A DNA stretch of 38,568 bases from CBDCNH01 sp965219015 (GTDB lineage Bacteria; Pseudomonadota; Alphaproteobacteria; Rhodobacterales; Rhodobacteraceae): NCBI GenBank assembly GCA_965219015.1, contig CBDCNH010000008.1:1-38568 (forward strand), in the 5' to 3' direction. The first letter of the stretch is position 1. Every line of letters starts with the position of its first letter. Below the pieces are notes generated by a model that was not told where the DNA came from, did not search any database, and worked only from the letters and a program-made list of their open reading frames with translations. Shown piece after piece: positions 19,184 to 25,856 of the stretch. Made by a program: the position numbers and the translations under genes.

Positions 19184-19239
19184 CGCACGCGCAGGGCGCG
19201 CGACCCTGCCCCCGCACGCGCTGGGCGCGCGACCCTGCC
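19184..19239. repeat. 27-bp tandem repeat pair in the trpD-trpC gap
   Basis: Copies at 19184-19210 and 19213-19239 differ at one base (period 29). Each holds an inverted GGG-N7-CCC core; in copy 1 the arms extend to GCAGGG/CCCTGC (19191-19196 and 19204-19209). A degenerate third start is visible from about 19241. Confidence 0.7.
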
Positions 19240-19253
19240 GCGCACCGCTTGGC

Positions 19254-19272
19254 GGGAAGCGGTCCGCTTCCC
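19254..19272. repeat. Perfect hairpin GGGAAGCG-N3-CGCTTCCC before trpC
   Basis: Eight-base arms around GTC, 32 bases upstream of the trpC start. No T-run follows on either strand, so a simple terminator is unlikely. It shares the AAGCGG/CCGCTT arms with the hairpin at 2660-2677 and resembles the core of the array after lexA. Confidence 0.65.
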
Positions 19273-19303
19273 ATCGCGCGGCGTCCGCGCTACGGTCCCG
19301 CGC

Positions 19304-20110
19304 ATGAGCATCCTCGACGACATCCGCGCCTACAAGCTCGACGAGATCGCCGCCGGCAAGGCAGCACGGCCGCTGGCCGAGGTCGAGGCCGCGGCGCGCG
19401 AGGCGAGCCCGCCGCGCGGCTTCGCGGCGGCGCTCGCGCGCGCCACCCGCGAGGGCTACGGGCTCGTCGCCGAGATCAAGAAGGCGTCGCCCTCGCGCGG
19501 CCTGATCCGCGCCGACTTCGACCCCGCCGCGCACGCCCGCGCCTTTGAGGCGGGCGGTGCGGCGTGCCTGTCGGTGCTGACCGACGGGCCGTCGTTCGAG
19601 GGCGCGCCCGCGTTCCTCGCCGCCGCCCGCGCCGCCTGCGGCCTGCCGGTGCTCCGCAAGGACTTCCTCTTCGACCCCTGGCAGGTGGCCGAGGCCCGCG
19701 CGATGGGCGCCGACGCGGTGCTCGTGATCCTCGCGGCGGTGAGCGACGCCGAGGCCGCCGAGCTCGAGGCGGCGGCGGGGGACTGGGGCATGGACGTGCT
19801 CGTCGAGGTCCACGACGAGGCCGAGATCGCGCGCGCCGAAGCCCTCGCCTCGCCGCTCGTCGGCATCAACAACCGCGACCTTGGCACCTTCGCGACCGAC
19901 CTCGGCACCACGCGCCGCCTCGCCCGCCGCGTGCCCGAAGGCCGGCTCATCGTGGCCGAGAGCGGGCTCGGGTCGCCGGCCGACCTCGCCGACCTCGCGC
20001 GCTACGGCGTCCGCGCGTTCCTCGTCGGCGAGAGCCTGATGCGCGCGCCCGACATCGCCGCCGCCACCCGCGCGCTCCTCGCGCAACCCGCGATGCAGGG
20101 CGGGCTCTGA
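19304..20110 (+). CDS. trpC: Indole-3-glycerol phosphate synthase
   Basis: 268-aa TIM barrel closing the indole ring of CdRP in tryptophan synthesis. Motifs include VAEIKKASPSRG (substrate phosphate and catalytic Lys), LSVLTDGPSFEG, LPVLRKDFLFDPWQ, VGINNRDL, IVAESGL and FLVGESLM. The ATG at 19304 gives the usual MSILDDIRAYKLDEI start. It is separated from trpD by the minus-strand small gene and a repeat-containing 135-base gap. Its TGA shares one base with the moaC ATG (TGATG). TrpF, TrpB and TrpA are not in the window. Confidence 0.96.
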   Translation: MSILDDIRAYKLDEIAAGKAARPLAEVEAAAREASPPRGFAAALARATREGYGLVAEIKKASPSRGLIRADFDPAAHARAFEAGGAACLSVLTDGPSFEGAPAFLAAARAACGLPVLRKDFLFDPWQVAEARAMGADAVLVILAAVSDAEAAELEAAAGDWGMDVLVEVHDEAEIARAEALASPLVGINNRDLGTFATDLGTTRRLARRVPEGRLIVAESGLGSPADLADLARYGVRAFLVGESLMRAPDIAAATRALLAQPAMQGGL

Positions 20111-20586
20111 TGGCGGAGCTCACGCATTTCGATGCTGCCGGCGCGGCGCGCATGGTCGATGTCTCCGCGAAGGAACCCACGCTGCGCGAGGCGGTCGCCC
20201 GCGGCACCGTGACGATGGCGGCGGCGACGCTCGCCCATGTCACCGCCGGCACCGCGCAAAAGGGCGACGTGCTCGGCACCGCCCGGCTCGCGGGCATCAT
20301 GGCCGCCAAGCGCACCGCGGACCTGATCCCGCTCTGCCACCCGCTCAGCCTCTCCGGCGTCGAGGTGGCGCTCACGGCCGACGCGGGCCTCCCCGGCGTC
20401 GCGATCGAGGCGCGGGTGCGGACCACCGGCCCCACCGGCGTCGAGATGGAGGCGCTGACCGCCGTGAGCGTCGCCGCCCTGACCGTCTACGACATGCTCA
20501 AGGCCGTCGACCGCGGCATGGTGATCGGCGCCGTCCGCGTGGTGCTGAAGGACGGAGGCCGCAGCGGCCGCTTCGAGGCGCGCTGA
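20110..20586 (+). CDS. moaC: Cyclic pyranopterin monophosphate synthase
   Basis: 158 aa. With MoaA it converts GTP into cPMP, the first step of molybdenum cofactor synthesis. The family stretches MVDVSAKEPT near the N-terminus, AKRTADLIPLCHPL (about 58-71) and TGVEMEALTAVSVAALTVYDMLKAVDRGM, which carries the catalytic Lys/Asp region, are all present. It is coupled on both sides by one-base TGATG overlaps, to trpC upstream and moeA downstream. Confidence 0.97.
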   Translation: MAELTHFDAAGAARMVDVSAKEPTLREAVARGTVTMAAATLAHVTAGTAQKGDVLGTARLAGIMAAKRTADLIPLCHPLSLSGVEVALTADAGLPGVAIEARVRTTGPTGVEMEALTAVSVAALTVYDMLKAVDRGMVIGAVRVVLKDGGRSGRFEAR

Positions 20587-21794
20587 TGCCCGACACGTCG
20601 AAGCCCGCCCTCCTGAGCGTGGCCGACGCGCAGGCCCGCGTGCTCGCGCTGATGGCGCCCGTCGGCACCGAGACCATCGCGCTTCGGGACGCGCGCGGCC
20701 GGGTGCTCGCCGCCCCTGCCACGGCCGCGCGCGACCAGCCGCCGTTCGCGGCCTCGGCGATGGACGGCTACGCGGTGCGGGCGAGCGATGCGTCGCCCGG
20801 CGCGCGGCTCCGGGTCATCGGCGAGGCGGGCGCGGGGCACGCCTTCGCGGGCACGCTCGGCCCCGGCGAGGCGGCGCGGATCTTCACCGGCGCGCCGATG
20901 CCCGACGGCGCCGACGCGGTGGTGATCCAGGAGGACACCGCCCGCGACGGCGATACCGTGGTCCTCGGCGACGCGCTGTCCGGCGGTTCCAACGTGCGCG
21001 CGCGGGGCGGCGACTTCGGCGCGGGCTTCGCCTTTGCGCCCCAACAGCCGCTCCGCCCGCACGACCTCGCGCTCCTCGCCGCGATGAACGCAGGGATCCT
21101 CCACGTCCGCCGCCGCCCCGTCGTCGCGATCCTCGCCACCGGCGACGAGCTCGTGGCGCCCGGCGAGACCCCGCGCGCGGACCAGATCACCGCGTCGAAC
21201 ACCTATGCGCTCGCCGCGATGGCCGAGGCCGCGGGCGCCGAGGCGCGGCTCCTCCCCATCGCGCGCGACACCGCCGCGGCGCTGGCGCAGGCGTTCGACC
21301 TCGCCGCGGGCGCGGACCTCCTCGTCACCGTCGGCGGCGCTTCGGTCGGCGAGCATGACCTCGTGGCCTCCGCCGCCGGCGCGCGCGGGCTCGACCTCGC
21401 GTTCCACCGCATCGCGATGCGCCCCGGCAAGCCGCTCCTCGCCGGGCGGCTCGGCGCGATGCCGATGCTCGGGCTTCCCGGCAACCCGGTCTCGGCCATC
21501 GTCTGCGGGCACCTCTTCCTGCTGCCCGCCGTCCGCGCGCTCCTCGGTCAGCCGGACCCCCTGCCCCGCACCCGCGAGGCCGCGCTCGCGAGCCCGGTCG
21601 AGGCCAACGGCCCGCGCGCCCACTACATGCGCGCCGAGCTCGCCGGCGACCGGATCCGGCCCTTCGCGAAACAGGACAGCGCGCTCCTCGGCGTCCTCGC
21701 CCACGCCTCCGCGCTTCTCGTGCGCCCTCCGGGAGACCCCGCGCGCGCGCCGGGCGAGATCGCGGCCTACCTGCCACTCGACGTGCAGGGTTGA
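20586..21794 (+). CDS. moeA: Molybdopterin molybdenumtransferase
   Basis: 402 aa. MoeA inserts molybdate into adenylated molybdopterin. The N-terminal domain has ALRDARGRVLA, PPFAASAMDGYAVRA, IFTGAPMPDGADAVVIQED and the GSNVRARGGDF segment. The MoaB/Mog-like domain has VVAILATGDELVAPGE, DLLVTVGGASVGEHDL, MRPGKPLLAG and LPGNPVSA. It begins on the moaC stop (TGATG). Its last four bases overlap the -35 hexamer of the lexA promoter. Confidence 0.96.
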   Translation: MPDTSKPALLSVADAQARVLALMAPVGTETIALRDARGRVLAAPATAARDQPPFAASAMDGYAVRASDASPGARLRVIGEAGAGHAFAGTLGPGEAARIFTGAPMPDGADAVVIQEDTARDGDTVVLGDALSGGSNVRARGGDFGAGFAFAPQQPLRPHDLALLAAMNAGILHVRRRPVVAILATGDELVAPGETPRADQITASNTYALAAMAEAAGAEARLLPIARDTAAALAQAFDLAAGADLLVTVGGASVGEHDLVASAAGARGLDLAFHRIAMRPGKPLLAGRLGAMPMLGLPGNPVSAIVCGHLFLLPAVRALLGQPDPLPRTREAALASPVEANGPRAHYMRAELAGDRIRPFAKQDSALLGVLAHASALLVRPPGDPARAPGEIAAYLPLDVQG

Positions 21795-21819
21795 CACAAA
21801 GCGTGAACGTGCATAGAAC
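21791..21819 (+). promoter_or_regulatory. lexA promoter
   Basis: TTGACA (21791-21796), a 17-base spacer and TAGAAC (21814-21819). The -35 is a perfect consensus and overlaps the moeA stop codon. The -10 is a partial match and lies inside the LexA operator. It ends 25 bases before the lexA ATG. Confidence 0.8.
21805..21819 (-). promoter_or_regulatory. LexA operator (SOS box) of lexA
   Basis: GAAC-N7-GAAC on the plus strand, equal to GTTC-N7-GTTC on the minus strand, the direct-repeat SOS box of alphaproteobacteria. It overlaps the spacer and -10 of the lexA promoter, so LexA binding would block its own transcription. Confidence 0.88.
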
Positions 21820-21844
21820 GCTTCCGATCCCGCGGGAGACCCCG

Positions 21845-22534
21845 ATGCTGACGCGCAAGCAACTCGAGCTTCTCGACTTCATCCACGGCCGCGTGCAGCG
21901 CGACGGCGTGCCGCCCTCCTTCGACGAGATGAAGGACGCGCTCGAGCTGAAGTCGAAGTCCGGCATTCACCGGCTCATCACGGCGCTCGAGGAGCGCGGC
22001 TTCATCCGGCGGCTCGCGCACCGCGCCCGCGCCATCGAGATCGTCCGTCTCCCCGACGCGATGGCGAGGCCCGCCTTCAAGCCTCGCCTCATCGCGGGCG
22101 ACCGCCCGGCGCAGCCGAAGGCGGCGCTCCCCGTCGTCGTCGACACGCCGTCGGTCGAGATCCCGGTCATGGGCCGCATCGCCGCCGGCACGCCGATCGA
22201 GGCCATCGCGGAGGTCTCGCACCACGTCTCGGTGCCGGGCTCGATGCTCTCGGGCCGCGGCCAGCACTACGCGCTCGAGGTCAAGGGCGACTCGATGATC
22301 GACGCCGGGATCAACGACGGCGACGTTGTGGTGATCCGCGAGCAGGTGACGGCGGAGAACGGCGACATCGTGGTGGCGCTCGTCGAGGATCACGAGGCGA
22401 CGCTGAAGCGCTTCCGCCGCCGGGGTGCGATGATCGCGCTCGAGGCCGCCAACCCCGCCTACGAGACCCGCATCTACCGCGGCGACCAGGTGAAGGTGCA
22501 GGGCAAGCTCGTCGGGCTGATCCGCAACTACTGA
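21845..22534 (+). CDS. lexA: LexA repressor / autoprotease
   Basis: 229-aa SOS repressor. The N-terminal winged helix (about 1-65) contains SFDEMKDALELKSKSGIHRLITALEERGFI. The self-cleavage bond is Ala114-Gly115 (RIAAGTPIEA), and the catalytic dyad is Ser150 (GDSMIDAGI) and Lys188 (ATLKRF). RecA-stimulated cleavage would relieve repression of DNA-damage genes. ATG at 21845 is chosen over an upstream in-frame ATG-like start that would begin inside the promoter. The last 67 bases of the gene (22468-22534), coding for Arg209 to Tyr229, recur twice in the downstream repeat array. Confidence 0.97.
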   Translation: MLTRKQLELLDFIHGRVQRDGVPPSFDEMKDALELKSKSGIHRLITALEERGFIRRLAHRARAIEIVRLPDAMARPAFKPRLIAGDRPAQPKAALPVVVDTPSVEIPVMGRIAAGTPIEAIAEVSHHVSVPGSMLSGRGQHYALEVKGDSMIDAGINDGDVVVIREQVTAENGDIVVALVEDHEATLKRFRRRGAMIALEAANPAYETRIYRGDQVKVQGKLVGLIRNY

Positions 22535-22693
22535 GCCCGCCGCTTCGCCGCGGCGCGGGCAAGCGCAGATCCGCCGGGCCGGGCCGCAAGCCTGCCGCCT
22601 CGCCGAAGCGCGGGCCGGCGACACCGATCCGCCGCATCGGGCCGATCCGCAACTTCTGAGCCCGCCGCTTCGCGAGGTTAGCCCGACACCGAT

Positions 22694-22751
22694 CCACACC
22701 TACCGCGGCGACCAGGTCAAGGTGCCGAGCTCGTCGGGCTGCCGCAACTGA
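22694..22751 (+). repeat. Degenerate copy B of the lexA 3' end
   Basis: 58 bases matching 22468-22534 with small deletions. TACCGCGGCGACCAGGT is retained exactly, then AAGGTGCC, GAGCTCGTCGGGCTG and a TGA at the equivalent place. Reading frame is lost after the first part. Confidence 0.85.
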
Positions 22752-22852
22752 ACCTGCCGCTTCGCCAAGACGCGGGCTGGTGCACTGAGCCGCAGCGCCG
22801 GGCCGAGCCGCAAGCCGGCCGCCTCGCAGGGGTGCGCGCCGACGACACCGAT

Positions 22853-22919
22853 CCGCATCTACCTAGGCGACCAGGCGAAGGTGCAGGGCAAGCTCGTCAG
22901 GCTGATCCGCGACCACTGA
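22853..22919 (+). repeat. Near-intact copy C of the lexA 3' end
   Basis: 67 bases, the same length as 22468-22534, with six mismatches (about 91 % identity by eye) and the TGA in register. Translated in the lexA frame it reads RIYLGDQAKVQGKLVRLIRD-H, so it is recognisably the LexA C-terminus. Confidence 0.9.
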
Positions 22920-23249
22920 TCCCGCCGCTTCGCCGAGACGCGGGCTAGCGCCGATCGGCCGGGCCGAGCCGCAAGCCGGCCGCTTCGCAGGGGTGCGCGC
23001 CGGCGACACCGATCCGCCGCGTCGGGCTGATCCGCGACCACTGATCCCGCCGCTTCGCCGAGACGCGGCCTGGCGCGCACCCGCCGCGTCGTGCCAGCCG
23101 CAAGCCGGCCGCTTCGCCGAGGCGCGGGCTGGCCGCACCGATCCGCCGGGCCGGGCCGAGCCGCAAGCCTGCCGCTTCGCCGAAGCGCGGGCCGGCGCGT
23201 CGATCCGCCGCGTCGGGCCCATCCGCAACCACCGATCCGGGCTCGAACC

Positions 23250-23513
23250 GATCCGCCGCGCCGATCCGCAACCACTGAGCCCACCGCTTCGCAGGGGTTC
23301 GCGCCGACGACACGGGTGCGCTGCGTCGGGCCGAGCCGTAACCACTGATCCCGCTGCGTAGCCAAGGCGCGGGCTGGCGCCGATCCGCCGCGCCGATCCG
23401 CAACCACTGAGCCCACCGCTTCGCAGGGATGCGCGCCGACGACACCGATGCGCCGCGTCGGGCCGAGCCGTAACCACTGATCCCGCTGCGTAGCCAAGGC
23501 GCGGGCTGGCGCC
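23250..23513. repeat. 132-bp tandem duplication inside the array
   Basis: Copies at 23250-23381 and 23382-23513 differ at five positions (about 96 % identity by eye), and a third, more diverged start follows. Each copy contains one type B and one variant type A unit (CTGCGTAGCC instead of CCGCTTCGCC). The high identity marks this as the youngest expansion in the array. Confidence 0.88.
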
Positions 23514-23655
23514 GAGCCGCCGGGCCGAGCCGCGCCTGCTGGGCCCGCCGCTTCGCCGAGGCGCGAGACGGCACCGGTCCGCTGCGTCGGGCCGGTCCGC
23601 GGCTGCTGGGCCCGCCGCTTCGCAGGGGTGCGGGCGCCTCGCGGTGCGGACCCTT

Positions 23656-25761
23656 TCACAGTTGCGACAGAACCCGCGCCTTGCCTTCGTCGGGGGCCGG
23701 CGCCTTCGGGGCGGGGCGCGGCCGGCGGGTCCAGAGGCGGGTGCCGCGGCTGTCGTTGACGCCCGCGACATGGATGCCGCGGTGGTCCGCGGTGATCGCG
23801 AGCGCGCCGCTGCGGGCGAGCGAGGCCGGGTCGATGAGCGTGCAGCGGGGTTCGGGCGGACCCTCGACGGAGGTGACGACGATGCGGCCGCGGGTGCAGG
23901 CCTTGGCGGCGGCATCGGCGGCGCCACGGCCGGTGACGACCACTCCGGGGGTTGCCCCGACCAGGAAACGGCGCGCGCCCGGCGGGCCGGTGAAACCGGG
24001 ACGGAGGGCCGCGTCGGCGGCGATCCCGAGGTCGCCGTCGTTCTCGAGCCAGGTCGAGGCGGCGAAGCCGTCGCCCTTCGGCTTCGAAAGCGCCCGTCCC
24101 TCGGGGCCGAGGACGCCGACGAGCCCGCCGCTCTCGGCCACGAGCACGAGCGGCCGGGTGCCGCCGGACCAGAGCACGAACGCCGCGAGCACGCCCGCCG
24201 CCCCGGCCCAGCGGGCGGGGCCACGCCAGAGGAGGAGCCAGAGCCCGGCGCCCGCGAAGACGGCGAGCACCCCCGGCGGCGGCGAGGGCACCGGCGTCAC
24301 CGCGCCCGGCAGCGACCCCACGAGATGCGCGACGAAGAGGATCCAGCGCACGCCAAGCTCCATCACCGCGAGCGCCCAGCCTTCGAGGCCCACGACCGAC
24401 AGCACGCCCGCGGCGATCGCGGCGGGCATCACGACCGTCCCCATCAGGGGCACGCTCGCGAGGTTGGCGCCAAGCCCGTAGTCCGCGAGCCGGTTGAAAT
24501 GCGCCGCCGCCACAGGTGCGGTCGCGGCGCCCGCGACGGCGGAGGAGACGACGAGCGTGAAGAGGCCCGCCGCCCAGCGCGGCATCGGCGCGCGGTCGCG
24601 CTGCCAGCGGGTGATGCCGGTGAAGGTCGCGACGAGCGCGGTGGTGGCGGCGAAGGACATCTGGAAGCCGGGCTCGACGAGGCACTCGGGCAGCCAGGCG
24701 AGGAGGATCAGCGCCGCGATGGCGACCGAGCGCAGGCTGATCGCCCGCCGGTCGGCGAGGACGGCGACGAGCATCACCGCGACCATCACGAAGGCGCGTT
24801 CGGTGGCGACGTTGCCGCCCGAGAGCGCGAGGTAGAAGGCGGCCGCCCCGAGCGCCACCCCGGCCGCGATCTTCTTCACCGGCAGCCGCAGCGCCACCGC
24901 GGGGATGAACGCGAGGCCGGAGCGCACGGCGGCGAAGATGAGCCCGGTGAGCAGTCCCATGTGCAGGCCGGAGATGGCGAGGAGATGCGCGGTGTTGGCG
25001 TTGCGGAGGTCGGTCAGCGCCTGCCGGCTCAGCGCCGAGCGGTCGCCGGTCAGGATCGCGGCGGCAAAGGCTCCGGGGTCGCCGGGGATGCGCGCGGTCA
25101 CGGCCCGGGTGATGCGCGCGCGGAGCCGGTCCACGGCGAGGCCGGCGGTCTCGGCGGCGGGCTCCACCACCAGCACGGGCGTGCGGGTGTAGCCGAGCGC
25201 GCCCAGCCGATCGAACCAGGCCATGCGCTGGAAGTCGAAGCCGCCGGGCTCGACCGGGCCTTCGGGAGGCCCGAGGTTCGCCGTCGCCATGATCCGCAGT
25301 CCCGGCTCGGGCGCGACCCACGGCTGGTCCCCGTGCAGCGCCACGCGCACCCGCGCCGGCGTGCCGCCGCGCGGCCGGTCCATCCGCACCTCGTCGAGCG
25401 TGAGGCGCACGTGGTCGCTCTGCGAGCGGTCGATGGCGACGATGCGGCCCTCCACGGGCCCGTAGTAGCGCCCCGCGAGCACCGGGGACGCGACGAGATG
25501 CGCGCGCAGCCCCGCCGCCGGCACGCCCGCCGCCACCAGCATCGCCGCCGCGGCGATCGGCTGCCAGCGCTCGGGACCGCGGAGCCAGAGGCCCGCCAGC
25601 ACCAGCGCCGCGGCCACGAGCGCCGCGTAGGTTCCCGGCCCCGGCTCGTGCCGCAGCCCGAAATAGATCCCGATGCCCGCGCCGAAGAACACCGGCGCGA
25701 AGGGGAAGAGATGCCCGCGGTGCGCGCCGATGGCGTCGAGCGGGGCCCCGAGGTCGCGCAC
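23656..25761 (-). CDS. comEC: ComEC/Rec2-family membrane protein
   Basis: 701 aa from a GTG start with GGAGG upstream. The N-terminal part has membrane helices (about 20-80) and a DUF4131-like beta region. The Competence domain (about 230-520) carries the signature AHLLAISGLHMGLLTG and many helices. The C-terminal 150 residues (SGGLVGVLGPEGRALSKP onward) resemble the eroded metallo-beta-lactamase region of alphaproteobacterial ComEC; no HxHxDH zinc motif is seen. ComEC forms the inner-membrane channel for single-stranded DNA uptake. No other competence gene is in the window. It is divergent from gltX (95-base gap) and converges on the repeat array. Confidence 0.93.
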   Translation of the reverse strand: MRDLGAPLDAIGAHRGHLFPFAPVFFGAGIGIYFGLRHEPGPGTYAALVAAALVLAGLWLRGPERWQPIAAAAMLVAAGVPAAGLRAHLVASPVLAGRYYGPVEGRIVAIDRSQSDHVRLTLDEVRMDRPRGGTPARVRVALHGDQPWVAPEPGLRIMATANLGPPEGPVEPGGFDFQRMAWFDRLGALGYTRTPVLVVEPAAETAGLAVDRLRARITRAVTARIPGDPGAFAAAILTGDRSALSRQALTDLRNANTAHLLAISGLHMGLLTGLIFAAVRSGLAFIPAVALRLPVKKIAAGVALGAAAFYLALSGGNVATERAFVMVAVMLVAVLADRRAISLRSVAIAALILLAWLPECLVEPGFQMSFAATTALVATFTGITRWQRDRAPMPRWAAGLFTLVVSSAVAGAATAPVAAAHFNRLADYGLGANLASVPLMGTVVMPAAIAAGVLSVVGLEGWALAVMELGVRWILFVAHLVGSLPGAVTPVPSPPPGVLAVFAGAGLWLLLWRGPARWAGAAGVLAAFVLWSGGTRPLVLVAESGGLVGVLGPEGRALSKPKGDGFAASTWLENDGDLGIAADAALRPGFTGPPGARRFLVGATPGVVVTGRGAADAAAKACTRGRIVVTSVEGPPEPRCTLIDPASLARSGALAITADHRGIHVAGVNDSRGTRLWTRRPRPAPKAPAPDEGKARVLSQL

Positions 25762-25842
25762 CCTTGTCCGCCTCCGCCCGATTGCCTACACGGCGCGGGT
25801 GCCGCGCGCGTTTCGCGTCCGACGCTAGCGCCGCTTGCTTTC

Positions 25843-25850
25843 GGGGAGGT
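25843..25850 (+). promoter_or_regulatory. Strong Shine-Dalgarno fixing a TTG start for gltX
   Basis: GGGGAGGT sits six bases before TTG at 25857. No ATG or GTG nearby would keep the conserved N-terminus of the synthetase, so TTG is the likely initiator. Confidence 0.8.
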
Positions 25851-25856
25851 TAACGG

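Larger units (their letters stand above)
22535..23655. repeat. Degenerate tandem-repeat array between lexA and comEC
   Basis: About 1.1 kb holding some 16 units that begin with a CCGCCGCTTCGC-like core, at about 22537, 22591, 22660, 22753, 22815, 22920, 22976, 23045, 23105, 23168, 23279, 23349, 23411, 23481, 23543 and 23610 (spacing 54-111, mostly 55-70 bases). Two types alternate for much of its length: type A continues CGAGGCGCGGGC and can fold (CGCTTC/GAGGCG around GCC), type B continues AGGGGTGCGCGCC. Between cores, fragments of the lexA 3' end recur (GTCGGGCTGATCCGC...CACTGA). No supported gene lies inside; the open frames are GC-driven. It lies between two converging genes. Confidence 0.9.

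Noticed and set aside
19254..19272. Intrinsic terminator before trpC
   Set aside because: Perfect hairpin but no T-run on either strand.
22535..23655. CRISPR array
   Set aside because: Units are degenerate, unevenly spaced and lack unique spacers; no cas genes in the window.
22859..25321. 820-aa minus-strand frame running from comEC through the repeat array
   Set aside because: Out of frame with comEC over the gene and repetitive over the array; openness is due to GC content and repetition.
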